64,000 nucleotides of DNA from Cladorhizidae sp. MBARI D1340-BT2 (GCA_028752905.1 JAQNBH010000011.1:28333678-28397677); one strand, 5' to 3'; numbered from the stretch's first letter, positions 23,108 through 34,055 are shown. A program made the numbers and translations. Notes: generated by a model from the letters alone, not told the origin.

Positions 23108-24820
23108 ATGGACAGTTCTGAAGAAGAAGATTTGCAGTCTGCTCTGCTGTTGGGAGGAGAAGGCGTAGAAGAAGGAGGAGGAGGTGTAGAAGAATGTGGG
23201 TACGACCAATCCAGAGGATGATGTACCAGCAGGGGGAGTACCACAACCTCCTTCAAGAAATGAGACTGCATGACCCACACAGCCACTTTTCCTACCTCAG
23301 GATGTCAAAAGAGACATTTGACAAACTTTTGCAGAAGGTAAAAATAAATATAAGTTTAGCTAAACTGAAATATTCTATGCACTATTATAGGAGGTCAGTC
23401 CACTCCTCTGTCACCGGGGTTATTTCAGCAGTGTGAGAGCAAAGGTTTCAGCAGCTGAAAGACTTGCTCTTACAATCCGATATTTAGCCACTGGAAACTC
23501 ACAAGTAATGTTTTATTGGTGTCAGAAATGTTGATACTTGTGTAATAATATTTTCCAGGTCTCTCTGTCTTTCAATTTTCGATTGGGCAGATCTACTGTC
23601 TGCTCGATCTTAAGGGAGACTTGTGAGGTTCTATGGAATGTGTTGGGGAGTGAATATGTGAAGGCACCATCATCTGCGGCAGAGTGGAAAGGGATCAGCT
23701 GTGATTTTTGGATGAAATGGAACTTTCCTAATTGCATTGGTATGTTTCAAACAATTTTATCAAATCAATCAATTGTATTGTTGTTGTATTTTGCTCTACT
23801 AGGAGCCATTGATGGGAAGCATATTGTAATACAGGCACCTAAAAATAGTGGGTCCCCATGTACTACAACTATAAGGGCACATTCTCCTTGGTTTTGCTTG
23901 CTGTTTGCGATGCACATTACAGGTAAGCCAAAACTTTAATTACGTTCGTCTTTTTTAATCTTTACTGTTTTTTTTAATTTACTTGTTTTTAAAGGTTCAC
24001 CTTGATTGACTTGGAAGAGGTTGGAGTGATGGAGGTGTTTTTTCAAACTCGAGTTTTGGAAGCACTCTTGAAGATGGCTCGCTGGTGCTGCCCGACCCTT
24101 TCCCTTTGCCTGGAACATCAGGACCACAAATGCCATTTGTTTTAGTTGGAGTGAAGCATTTCCACTCCGTAATTACCTTTTGCGTCCATACCCTGGTCGT
24201 AATCTTCCTGGTACTCTAATAATAATATATAGATAGATAGCTAGTACATGTGACTTTTATTATTTTCTTTTCAGAACACCAAGCTGTGTTTAATTACCGG
24301 CTCAGCAGAGCTAGGAGGATAATTGAGAACAGTTTTGGAATACTGGCTGCAAGGTATATATCATCTTGTATTAATTATCATATGGCATCAATTATAACTT
24401 GATTTGGGTTTGTTTAGGTGGAGACTATTCAGGAGACCCATCATTGCAAAGCGAGAGAATGTGGTGATTTTTACTAAGGCCTCAATTGCTCTCCACAATT
24501 TTTTAAGAACAACAGAATCATTGTTGTACTGTCCACCTGGGTATATTGACGGGGAGGATGGGGAAGGAAACTTGATAAGAGGAGGATGGAGGGCGGACGA
24601 GGAAGCATCCATAAGTATGCCATCTGTTTCAAGAACTGGCAGCAACAGGTAATCAGGTTTACCATGCACATTGTCATGCAAATACAATTTTTTTACCCTT
24701 ATCTGTATTTTCAACAGGTATTCGAGATCTGCCGCAGATGTAAGAAAACAGTTCAAGGATTACTTGACAAGTGTGGGAGAAGTTTCTTGGCAGTACAATC
24801 ATGTACACAGATTAAACTAA
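23108..24820 (+). pseudogene. Harbinger transposase (DDE_Tnp_4), eight exons, frameshifted
   Basis: Exons inferred from GT-AG signals: 23108-23337, 23391-23504, 23559-23739, 23803-23922, 23995-24210, 24275-24353, 24418-24648 and 24718-24820 (TAA). Landmarks in order: acidic N-terminus MDSSEEEDLQS, Arg-rich run, RLHDPHSHFSYLRM, RLALTIRYLATGNSQ, LGRSTVCSILRETC, WNFPNCIGAIDGKH with the first catalytic Asp, [35 protein letters not shown] and the end WQYNHVHRLN. Length and motif order match full Harbinger transposases. Reading shifts occur near 23150 (Arg run), 23858, about 24020 and about 24150; the last destroys the GDEAF motif that carries the catalytic Glu. Introns of 53-72 nt are typical of the host. 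Confidence 0.88.
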
Positions 24821-24925
24821 AACTTTTATTGCAAGCTAGAGCTATACATATTCTCATATCTCATATCTTGTTCATTAAAAAAATTCAATACGCAACGTGT
24901 ATATATAAATACAAGGGCACACTGT

Positions 24926-25995
24926 TCAATATTCAGTCCCATAATAAGAATGATGGGAGGGGGGATTTTCTGGTTCAAATTCTATGTCAAAGAGTACCTG
25001 TTCTATCCTTATTTTGGCAAGACCATTTTGGCGAGGTGTGAGCCTTTTTAACCGCCCAGCCACTTCAAGTCCGAAATTAAAGTCCATATCGTTTATGTTG
25101 GCTAGCCTATTGCGAGCACTCTCCTGTATCTCTTTTAAGGACTGTAAAAGTGCCTCATCACCATCTTCATCCCTGGTTGTCACTCATTTCCTCTTGTTCC
25201 GCCCCCGAGTGCTGGATGACGAAGGAGATGATGCACGCGAAGTGGCTGGCTGTGGAGTGTAGGAAGTACGAGAGGGAGGGGGAGAATCACACATCACTGA
25301 CACAGGCCTATCATCCTCCAGCACCAACAACCTAAAAATAATAACGCTAACAACATGATGAGATATGAACATATATTCTGTCTCCCTCCCACTACTCAAA
25401 TCTTGCCTATTGTCCATCACTTCCTCCGATTCCGTTTCATCAACGGGTTCCGCTTGTCCGAAATTTGAGAATGTTCTAGAAAGAAAAAAATAATGGTAGT
25501 CAAAAATTTATAATGTAGCTAAAATTTCACGGACTCCCTGTGTCGAACAGTATCCAACAAAAATAGCAGGATGTTGAAATAGGGCCATCTCGATGTATAG
25601 CTGGGGCCCTTGTCTCCACTCTTCTGTTTCTTATTTTTCCTCAATACCCTCACAAATGCATCCCTGAGGTTTTTCCATTTTTTAATGCAATCTTGCACAG
25701 TCACCTCTCCAACCTGTGAATGAACATGCTCTTGACTTTATAAGCTAACCATTTCACCCAACCATTACAAACCATTATATACCTCGGTCGCAACATTCTT
25801 CCAGGCATTTTCCTTCGCCCTTATGTCCTTAAAAGACTTGGAAGATACTTCCCACAAGCACGAATACTTCCTCACAGCTTCTATCAACTTCTCTTCGTTC
25901 ATCTCTTCCTTGCGAACAGTCCTGCGCAACAACTTAGCTCTAAACAGTGCCCACTCCATGCCCGCTATGAGATCGAAAAAGGTGTGAAAAACCAC
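24926..25995 (-). pseudogene. MADF/BESS-domain partner protein of the Harbinger element
   Basis: Minus-strand exons: 25995-25783, 25713-25531, 25475-25371 and 25331-24926. The first two encode a MADF (Myb/SANT-like) DNA-binding domain: KLIEAVRKYSCLWEVSSKSF, AWKNVATE, then CIKKWKNLRDAFVRVLRK and RWPYFNILLFL. The third is acidic (DETESEEVMDNRQD). The last has a Ser-rich basic patch (STRGRNKRK) and a BESS-like end: FGLEVAGRLKRLTPRQNGLA followed by KIRIEQVLFDIEFE. An in-frame TGA at 25184-25186 separates the basic patch from the BESS region. The third donor (AT|GTTCAT) is weak but keeps the phase. In related elements such proteins bind the ends and carry transposase to the nucleus. Confidence 0.82.
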
Positions 25996-26248
25996 GCGAC
26001 TGTCGCAGGAATAGAACTCGAGTCTATTCTAGCGACAAGCCGCGACACCATGTCGTTGAATATTAAAAAAGGGTCGCAACGTGTCGCGTCGCCCGTGTCG
26101 CAGGACCCAGTGACATATTGTGAACCAGCCTTAAGGCTAGTTACGCAACTTTCAATATAATTATGTCAATAGCCTAATTTCTGCAAGGCACTCAAGCACC
26201 ACAAGAAAGCTATTGCTACCTAATAACAGCTGTAGTTGTAGTGGCTAC

Positions 26249-26775
26249 ACTCATCTGTTAGGCCCAAAGAAGATAGTCCACAGATGACTACTTCCATTTG
26301 TTATGGAAGGAACTTCTAGAGCATTTATGACCATGGCAATCTGGGTCATGTTAATTATATATCAGTTCATAGCCATAAGGGAGTTAATTAATAGGGATGA
26401 AGTATTGGCATGTCCTGCATGTTTCTTTTCTGTGGAGTTCAATCTTAAATATATTAAATACTAATTGATACATACTTGCATTTCTATTTGAATATATTAG
26501 TATGATTAAGGTTTAAAAAAGACTGAGGAATGTTTTATGACATTATATGTATATCAGATAAATAATGGACAATCTGTCAAATTGAATATTTATTACTGGC
26601 ATTTATAATTATTATCATAGAAGTTGCATATGGATTTGAAGAGACAGTATTCGGTATATGAATCTGCAGACATACTGGAAGTTTGTTGTAGGACAACCAA
26701 TCTTGAGGTTGATATGCAGGTGGCACATTCAATCACTGTAGAGATCATCACTCTTCAAACAAAGACAAGTATTAA
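26249..26775 (+). repeat. Left copy of a 0.53 kb direct repeat flanking piggyBac
   Basis: Nearly identical to 29286-29814; I count about four substitutions and one 2-bp indel. It starts at ACTCATCTG and ends exactly with the TTAA at which the piggyBac element begins. It contains a Calx-beta-like exon at 26612. Confidence 0.92.
26612..26770 (+). pseudogene. Calx-beta-like exon, left copy (2-bp deletion)
   Basis: Acceptor TTATCATAG is followed in phase 1 by VAYGFEET. Compared with the right copy, two bases are missing at about 26649, so the rest is read in another frame: YSVYESADILEVCCRTTNLE and AHSITVEIITLQTKT. The peptide fits the N-terminal strands of a Calx-beta domain. The piggyBac element is inserted directly after it. 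Confidence 0.5.
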
Positions 26776-29277
26776 CCGATTGCACGCCGTATTCCTAGTA
26801 CCCGCGGGCAAATAATTCATGAATTTACGAGGTATTTTACTTATTATTTTTATATCTTCCGTTCTGCAGGGACTCCACCCATGAAACTTGGGTCATATTC
26901 AGCCACATGATAGCTCTACTTCCTGTAAAAAAATCGAGCCTTCCTTACCAACTGGGCAGAACTAACCAGCATTATAAAACCTTGTCATCTTCTTGGGGGT
27001 GAATATTTTCATATTTTCACACTATTATACACACATTATAATGCCAACACAAGATGGAGCATCTATTTACAAACCCTCTACCAGCTGCAAAGCCAGTGGG
27101 TTGTTTTCCCCATCAAAATGCTAACACATAATAATACAAAAAACAAATTATAAGAGAGTGAAAATGCTAACACATACTAGAATAAAACCATAATATAAAA
27201 CACAATTATGTAAGGGAGTGTCTTGGGTAGAGCTCCGGTCTTGCTGTCACGGGTAGAGTAGAACTTGCTCAGTCTTGGGTATAGCTTGGTCTCCGGCATG
27301 ATATTTCACCATGTTTTTATTCTACACAAACATGAGATACCAGGATAAGAATAACACTTGAATACTGGAGAGACGAGAGAAGTAGACGAAGGGACAGGGA
27401 ACGAGAGAAGTAGACGAAGGAGCAGGGAACAAGAGAGAAGCACAGAAAGGAGCAGGGGGTGCATAAACATTACTGATAGTCCACCAAGGTATGGTATTAC
27501 GAAAACGGTCACGGCCTGTTGATCCACCACACAAAGGAACCTTACAAAAACAACACTGGGACCTTGCCTTATGCCTGTCACCTTTACTAATGCAAACTAC
27601 ACAGCGCTTCTTTGCACAGCACTGTGGGAAATGACCTAGTTTTAAATTGAGGCGATCTAGCTGACTATTTGCCTGACTACAACGTTGACCTGCACGCTGC
27701 CAAGAAGAGAAAGAACCAATCAAAGATTTAGCTAGAACAATCCTAGCTTCTAGATAATTACCCTTCCTTACTGATATTGGAGCTCGGACAGAAGAAAACA
27801 AAATAAATGAATTCAATAAACAAGCTTCTATCAAATTTGTAACCAACAAACCATCAATAGAATTTACATGTACATAACGCATTAGCTCCAAAAACCGAGT
27901 CCTAGGCATTACTTTACGAACCAAAGATCCAGACAAATCCGAGTGATTAGTGGACCAGTACAATTCTAAGTATGGAAGTGTGGAAACTCCCATTATTATC
28001 AACATTCCTACAAAAGCTTTCATTTCCTCTATATTAGTATCTACCCATGGCCTGGAGAGACTAGCCATCCTAGAAACGTAACTGTTCGTCTCTGCTACTA
28101 GGAGTTCCCACACTTCAAGAGTAAAAAAAAGGTAAAATGCATCTAAAAATGTACTTGATGCACCAAGCAATGAAGAAGTTGGACCAGCTGTTGCTGTATA
28201 GTCCAATTTCAAAGGAGTTGGCTCCTTTATTTCCCACTTACCTGTGACCTCAGTTAGCCTAGAACCAGTGCCAGATGCTTGGGCAGAACCAGTGCCAGAT
28301 GCTCGGACAGAACCAGTTCCAGATGCTCGCACACGCCTATAACCTCTGGCCCGCCTACTAGCAGTACCTTTTGGAGGACCACTAGCAACACCTTTTGGAG
28401 GACCACTAGCAACACTTACGACTCCACTACCACTTGAGCTGCTTCCCTCTTGGCCAGTACTCCCTCGCCCACCTCTCCCTCGGCCAGTACTCCCTCGCCC
28501 GCCTCTCCCTCGCACAACTCCAGCACCAGTCGTGTTCCCACGCCCTGTAGAGACTTCAGGCAAGGCTTCCTCATCCTCCAATGTAACAAAAGGAGTCATA
28601 GATGCCTCATCTCCTCCACTCTCATCATCTGATGCTGTAGGAAAAGTAGTGGGGAGGGTGGGAAAAACAAGATATATATATATATCAAGTTTGTGGTCAA
28701 CATTTGAAAATTCAAATTCAAATGAAAATCAACAACTCAAACCTACACTCTTAGCTATAACTTTTTTCTATAACTATCCTGTCTGAATTTGGAATACCAA
28801 CAGAATAAGCTAGTATTTGGCAATAGTACACTCTCAGTTGACTATGGTAAACAAAGGCTATGAAGCGCTAAGGTTAGAAGAAACTTACAATCGAGAAGTC
28901 CATCCAAGCGCGCCTCTTCTCTTAGAGCAACTGGATCCAGAGTGTTTCCTCGGTATGCATAGATGTCTTCACCTTCTTCCCCAAATGAATCTGACCCAGA
29001 ATCGCCAGAATCGTCGGCTAAAAGTTGAGAAATAACGTCCTCAGAGGAGAGCATCTTTGAGCAGTTTAAAAAAAAGGCTCGACCAACAAAAATGGCGTTC
29101 AACCGCAGGATTTTTGTTGCACGATGCATCAACCGGAAATAATCATTTTTGTGACGTTCTCTAGTCTACTAGGCATGTGCAGAACCCAACCGGGGCTGTT
29201 AGCTCGTAACGGTTCATTTTATATATTTTTGTGTGGCGAAGGATGTAAGGTCTCGCGCCATATGGCGCTTACGGCGT
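26776..29277 (-). mobile_element. piggyBac-family element, internally deleted
   Basis: Bounded by TTAA on both sides (26772-26775, 29278-29281), the piggyBac target duplication. The ends share the motif ACGCCGTA at slightly different depths (left about 26783, right about 29270 in inverse), so the terminal repeats are short or diverged. The single gene is on the minus strand in two exons. The element is flanked by a 0.53 kb direct repeat rather than by single-copy DNA. Confidence 0.85.
27322..29054 (-). pseudogene. piggyBac transposase with deleted catalytic core
   Basis: Exon 1 is 29054-28889 (start MLSSEDVISQLLADDSGDSG, acidic), joined over a GTAAGT donor and a CTACAG acceptor to exon 2 (28634-27322). 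Exon 2 begins acidic, then has GRGRGG and ASGTGS tandem repeats, then the DDE_Tnp_1_7 start (WELLVAETNSYVSRM, MKAFVGMLIIMGV, LPYLELYWST, MPRTRFLELMRYVHVNS). At about residue 250 it jumps to the transposase C-terminus (GHFPQCCAKKRCVVCISKGD, RSQCCFCKVPLCGG), a Cys-rich zinc-binding tail. The middle part with the catalytic Asp residues is missing but the reading frame stays open, so a shortened protein could still be made. Confidence 0.85.
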
Positions 29278-29285
29278 TTAATCGG

Positions 29286-29814
29286 ACTCATCTGTTAGGC
29301 CCAAAGAAGATAGTCCACAGATGACTACTTCCATTTGTTATGGAAGGAACTTCTAGAGCATTTATGACCATGGCAATCTGGGTCATGTTAATTATATATC
29401 AGTTCATAGCCATAAGGGAGTTAATTAATAGGGATGAAGTATTGGCATGTCCTGCATGTTTCTTTTCTGTGGAGTTCAATCTTAAATATATTAAATACTA
29501 ATTGATACATACTTGCATTTCTATTTGAATATATTAGTATGATTAAGGTTTAAAAAAGACTGAGGAATGTTTTATGACATTATATGTATATCAGATAAAT
29601 AATGGACAATCTGTTAAATTGAATATTTATTACTGGCATTTATAATTATTATCATAGAAGTTGCATATGGATTTGAAGAGACAGAGTATTCGGTATATGA
29701 ATCTGCAGACATACTGGAAGTTTGTTGTAGGATAACCAATCTTGAGGATGATATGCAGGTGGCACATTCAATCACTGTAGAGATCATCACTCTTCAAACA
29801 AAGACAAGTATTAA
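29286..29814 (+). repeat. Right copy of the 0.53 kb direct repeat
   Basis: Matches 26249-26775 from ACTCATCTG to the terminal TTAA. Beyond it the sequence (GCAGTGGTGG) is what would follow the unoccupied TTAA site. It contains the intact version of the Calx-beta-like exon. Confidence 0.92.
29649..29808 (+). CDS. Candidate Calx-beta-like exon, right copy (open)
   Basis: After the acceptor TTATCATAG one frame is open: VAYGFEETEYSVYESADILE, VCCRITNLEDDMQ, AHSITVEIITLQTKT. The V-x-F-E-x-x-x-Y-x-V-x-E-S pattern followed by V/I-rich strands is that of Calx-beta domain N-termini. The acceptor phase (1) agrees with the exons at 10848, 17780 and 34694. A possible donor is GTATTA at 29809. This is the undamaged counterpart of the exon at 26612. 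Confidence 0.5.
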
Positions 29815-30301
29815 GCAGTGGTGGTAGCAAAAGAGACATCTAAAATGGTGATAATGCATATTGACTTCATATGTTAATATATATATATAGCAGCCTCACT
29901 ACTATATATATTCTGTGGAACAAAACTAAGACATTATTTGTCAATGTGTTTAGTGCATATGTTGAAGCTGATATATTATTTGCTGATCTATTGAGAGGTC
30001 ACGGTTTCACAATATGTTGCTCTCCGAGCTCTATTGCTTCATTTTGTTATTATCTGGCAATGATACAATACAACTTGATAATATGATAAAACCGTACAAC
30101 ATGTTCAATACAATTTCCATTCCAGTGACAAGCATTGAGATCAATTCATAGCTGATTTTATTCTTCTAAGTTTTTATTAGTTAAGTACCCACCCATGCCC
30201 ATTCATATATATATATATGGAAATTATATATAAGTAATGTCTGGTTTTGTTGAATATTTACGCTTTAAATTATTGTGACAAGATTATGCTTCTTTAGAAA
30301 A

Positions 30302-30553
30302 TGTAACTGCAGCTGAGTAAGGATGGACAGAGGAATATTACATCAATTTCTCTTTGAGAACAGTTTCATCGTCACAGCATAGCACATACTCCTAGCTAGT
30401 CTCATAAAAAGTGCATCAAGCATGTGATACAATTCAAAGATTATACTCTGAGATCAGACAGGTACAAGTTCAGTGTTAATTGCATGACCTAAATTTTTGA
30501 GAATGTTCTTACTGTTATTAATCCAGTGTTTGGGTGTAGAGTGTTCTTGATAC
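30302..30553 (-). repeat. 3' LTR (left copy)
   Basis: Begins TGTAACTGCAGCTGAG on the plus strand and aligns with 33507-33768 over its whole length with indels. The inner end near 30553 is approximate. A purine-rich stretch on the minus strand just inside (AGAGAGGAGCTGAG) is the likely polypurine tract. Confidence 0.75.
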
Positions 30554-30650
30554 CTCGACTACTCAGCTCCTCTCTAACGAGAAATCCGTCCCAGATTTAG
30601 TAGTTGTGTGATGATAGGAGACATTGTGGAGGGTTATGTTTCCAACAGGG

Positions 30651-31590
30651 TTAATGTGGGGCCATAGGTAGGGAAAGAATGTTGTCATCGGCCAGGTGTC
30701 TCCCAGGAGGTAATGGATGGTTCTGGGATAGCCGTGGAGATATAAGATTGGGTTTCAGTTTGGGAGGAAGGCGAATGTCTTCTGGGCAGCGCTTGAGGTG
30801 AATGAAATGAACCACTGGTCGACGATGACGAGAGCTTGTATTCTGGATAGGATGGACAGTGTCAGCTAGGTTCTGGATGATTTGGTATGATCCAGTCAAT
30901 GGCCAGTGAAATTTCCAATGACAACCTCTGGGTGGAAACATTGAGTGGAGCCACACAAGATCACCAGACTTAAAGGGATCACCATGAACTTTCTTGTCGT
31001 GAAGGTATTTTTGGTGATCCAGTGCCTGTCCAAGATTCTTCTGTACTCTATGTTAAGAATCCTCGAGTCACTTTCTGAGTTGGTTAGCAAAGTCGGAGGT
31101 GGAGGACTTTTCAGTGGTTGCAGGTGGTGGACCAAAAGCCACATCAATAGGCATCCTTGCTTGATGACCAAACTTCAGAGAAAAGGGGGCATGGTCAGTA
31201 CTGTAGTGTACACTACTTTTGTAAGCCATATAATTATAATGGTCGAAGGTGATCTTGCCAGTGGCATGGATAGTCTGTAGCTGCAGATGCCAGGTTATTG
31301 AGTAGAGTTCATGTGAATCTCTCAATGAGTCAATCGAATTGAGGGTGGTACGGAGTGGTTCATTTTTTGGCAATTCCCATCAGTTAACATCAGGCCTATC
31401 CTTGTTTGCAACTTCTACCCGACAGTTACTGCTTTTAGTAGATCAAGGGTTGAAAACCACTGAGAGGCAGCTAGTGTGTGTAGGGTGTCATCTCTCCGTG
31501 GCAAAATATATGCATTCTTGTGTGTGACCTTATGGTAGTCCACGCAGAAACTGAATCTGCCATCCTTCTTCCCAACTAGCTCTATTGGGG
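30651..31590 (-). pseudogene. Gypsy pol remnants: RT start and integrase end
   Basis: On the minus strand from 31590: PIELVGKKDGRFSFCVDYHK, then YILPRRDDTLHTLA and SQWFSTLDLL, the first RT motifs. After about 31410 the sequence jumps to integrase: MAYKSSVHYSTDHAPFSLKF, GHQARMPIDVAFG, then KVHGDPFKSGDLVWLHS and the basic C-terminal segment RHRRPVVHFIHLKRC. The RT palm (YxDD), RNase H and integrase zinc and DDE residues are absent. Several frameshifts. Confidence 0.82.
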
Positions 31591-31805
31591 ATGCCCAAGG
31601 TACTGAAGGGGTGAATTAAATTTTTTTCCAAGCATGCCTGTCAAAGTTCTCGCACTGCTTCCCTTCATTGTGGTGGAAGCCTACGCACATCTTTGTATGT
31701 GGGTAAGTCATGGCTAGTTATCTAACTTTGACTCGGCAAACAACCCAGCATACTGCACTAACAACCCAAGGAATTGCTCTCTCCATTGGTCTGATATATT
31801 GACAC

Positions 31806-32515
31806 CTACATTGCATGCCAAAGTTTCAAGCAACTAACCTTTGCAGGGGTCAGAGTGTTATCACCATCAGTAAACACTGCCACACTATCTTGCAAGCGGT
31901 CTCCTGAAGACTGTATTGGGGCCACAACCATACAAGTAGATACCTTAACCTTGTTAGGGCTCAGGTTCAACAAATTTATCGGAAATTTGTTTCCCTTAGG
32001 ATTAACAAGGCACTGGTAATTTTGTATCACTAAGACCTTCCATAATGCAAACCTCTTTAGGTATCGGCTCTGAAATCTCAGCCATACATACTTGCTCCAA
32101 ATAAGGTAGTATTCCAAGGGTTCGGGAAACTTTACTATGCCCAGCCATGTACTCTTCTCCTTACTCTGTCCTGGATTTAAAACCAATGGGGTACAACCAA
32201 CAATTTTAAGCTGGCCTTTGCCAAAATCAATTTGGGCTTTATATTGTGTCCGAAAATCTGCACCCAGAATTGCTGGAATAGTTAGAGGACTCGCTACAAT
32301 AAACTTACTTCGATTTGCCTTGTGTCCCAGCGTGAAGTCCACTTCTGCAGCTCCATACACCCAAGAGGCATTCCATCAACTCCCATGAGTTGTCTTTCAA
32401 CCCAGGATTCCAATATTCTGTTCAAGGTTGAGTGTATCTCATCCACTGTCTCTTTCCATACTAGCAACACTGCCACTCCTGTGTCCACAAGAAGAGAGAG
32501 TGGCATACCATCCAC
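31806..32515 (-). pseudogene. Retropepsin-like protease remnant
   Basis: The minus-strand frame from 32515 reads MPLSLLVDTGVAVLLVWKET, containing the aspartic protease motif DTG preceded by hydrophobic residues (usual form LVDTGA, here LVDTGV). After a frame change it continues VDFTLGHKANRSKFIVASPL, AILGADFRTQYKAQIDFG and GQLKIVGC, matching the flap and the ILGxDF end of gypsy proteases. It lies between the gag knuckle and RT, as expected. Confidence 0.8.
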
Positions 32516-32599
32516 CAGACCTCAATGCTGTAACCTCCTGTAGGTATGTATACCTAATGAAATAACGTATGGTAAATGAAATGTATTTCCATTACCCTC

Positions 32600-33490
32600 C
32601 TACATCTGAGTCGTGGTGCAGGTTTTTGTTTTCCTTCCTGTTGCTGATCAGCAAATCGGCATTGTCTTGCGAGGTGACCTGGTCTGCCACAGATCCAGCA
32701 AACAAGGGCTGGCTGTAATCATGTGGCTTGGCCTCTTTGACTTCTCCTATAGCCCTTTTGGCATCGCTGCTGAGGTTTCGCCTCCGTGATAAGATTGGAC
32801 TGCTCCTGAGATTGCTATTTTTGTAAATAGGATGCTTTCAGTTTGTCAAATCGATCTGTAAGTTTCTCCAACATAGCAACTAACTTATCTTTAGAAACCT
32901 GACTCACAGCATTGATGGTTGCCTGCCTCAGTTCTTCTCCCATTGGGGCAGCTTCCATTGTCTACGGATGTCATCTTTGGATGCAGGTAGAACTCTAACT
33001 CCAGGATGGCTGCTATAGATGCATCCAATGTCTCTGCTAGGCAACAAATGTGACTTGAGGGTTCTTTAACAGAGCCAGATAAGCATTCAAGGTGAGCCCC
33101 TCTCTCTTGATTTGTCCTCCAGGTCATTGTAAGCCTCCTCTGCAAGCACTCACATTGTTGGTGCGATCCGCCCAGCTCTCATTTATTTGCTGTTGTGTGG
33201 TTCGCTGCTCATCCTGGTAACGAGACTGTTGACTGAGTGGCTCTAACCGCTCCTTCAGAGCCCTTGTAGTGGCATCGTAGCTGTCTTGGGTATCTATCGG
33301 AAGTAATTGGAAAGCTGTCTAGGCTTTACCAGTAAGCCATACCTTCAGCCACTGCAGCAACCCCACTCGTTTACTGCTGCCACTTTGGTGAAAGAAAACT
33401 CCACTGTTCCCAACTCCCCTCTCCACTGAATGCATCAGGTACAATGATGATGGACTTAGCATTTCTCTTGTCTCAGATTCAGACACAATC
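32600..33490 (-). pseudogene. Gag remnant with zinc knuckle
   Basis: Near 32660-32715 (minus) the frame reads CWICGRPGHLARQC, a CX2CX4HX4C zinc knuckle. Upstream, to about 33490, are broken frames without a clear domain, where the rest of Gag would lie. The downstream neighbour is the protease remnant. Confidence 0.72.
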
Positions 33491-33506
33491 CTGCTGACTA
33501 CGACAA

Positions 33507-33768
33507 TGTAACCACGGTTGAGTAAGGATGGTCAGAGGAATATTACACCAATTTATCTTTGAGAATAATTTCATGGTAGAGTATGAAAACAGCACACACT
33601 CTAGCAAGTCTGACAAAAAGTATTTCAAACTTGCGATATAAGTCAAAATCATACTCTGAGATCAGACGGGGAAATGACCTCACAGTTCAGTGTTAATTGC
33701 ATGACCTAAATGTTCTAGAATGTTCTTACTGTTATTAATCCAGTGTGTGTGTAGTGTTCTTGACTACA
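33507..33768 (-). repeat. 5' LTR (right copy)
   Basis: Starts TGTAACC and ends GACTACA on the plus strand, giving TG...CA ends when read as the minus-strand LTR. Pairs with 30302-30553. No clear 4-6 bp target duplication: the flanks are A-runs. Confidence 0.75.
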
Positions 33769-34055
33769 AAAATATTTAAATAGATTTTACTTTTTTTAAT
33801 ACTAAATTCATCAATAGTAACAAATATCTTTCATAGAACAAAATACCCTTTTTCCCGACTGGTCCTCCCAGGTCTATCTTATACATGTGAAGTTACAAGG
33901 TTACGAACATAAATTATGCATGATAAAAAAATATATAATGGAATATTAATTTAAATACTGCAATTTTTGTGTCATGATAATAAAGACTTCAATGGACCTG
34001 CTTTGACAATATTCAATTTTTACAATATTCGATTAGCCAGAGATTTTGTTACAAC

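Larger units (their letters stand above)
22917..26130. mobile_element. Complete Harbinger transposon with two genes
   Basis: Both termini start GGCTGGTTCACAATATGTC in inverted orientation (19 bp perfect) and are flanked by TTAA on each side (22913-22916, 26131-26134). This also contains the TAA/TTA 3-bp duplication expected for Harbinger elements. Subterminal regions at both ends are filled with TGTCGC words, and three GAGCGACAACT-type 11-mers lie at about 22994-23024. Inside are a plus-strand transposase gene (23108-24820) and a convergent minus-strand MADF/BESS gene (24926-25995). Two-gene Harbinger elements normally encode a transposase and a DNA-binding partner. Both genes carry disabling changes, so this copy is not autonomous. 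Confidence 0.9.
30302..33768 (-). mobile_element. LTR/gypsy retrotransposon, canonical order, internally deleted
   Basis: Flanked by direct repeats of about 0.25 kb (30302-30553, 33507-33768) that share GAGTAAGGATGG, ATCAGACxGG, TTCAGTGTTAATTGCATGAC and TGTTATTAATCCAGTG. Read on the minus strand the order is LTR, gag (zinc knuckle near 32660-32715), protease (DTG near 32485), the N-terminal part of RT (31420-31590), integrase C-terminal half (31068-31373), integrase tail (30651-30956), LTR. Most of RT, all RNase H and the integrase start are missing. Frames are broken. The LTR copies have clearly diverged, so this is an old insertion. Confidence 0.85.

Noticed and set aside
24388..24756. Minus-strand ORFs over the Harbinger transposase
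   Set aside because: They are shadows of the spliced plus-strand exons at 24418-24820.
30290..33775. Target-site duplication for the LTR element
   Set aside because: Both flanks are A-rich (GAAAA and AAAAT); any match is uninformative.
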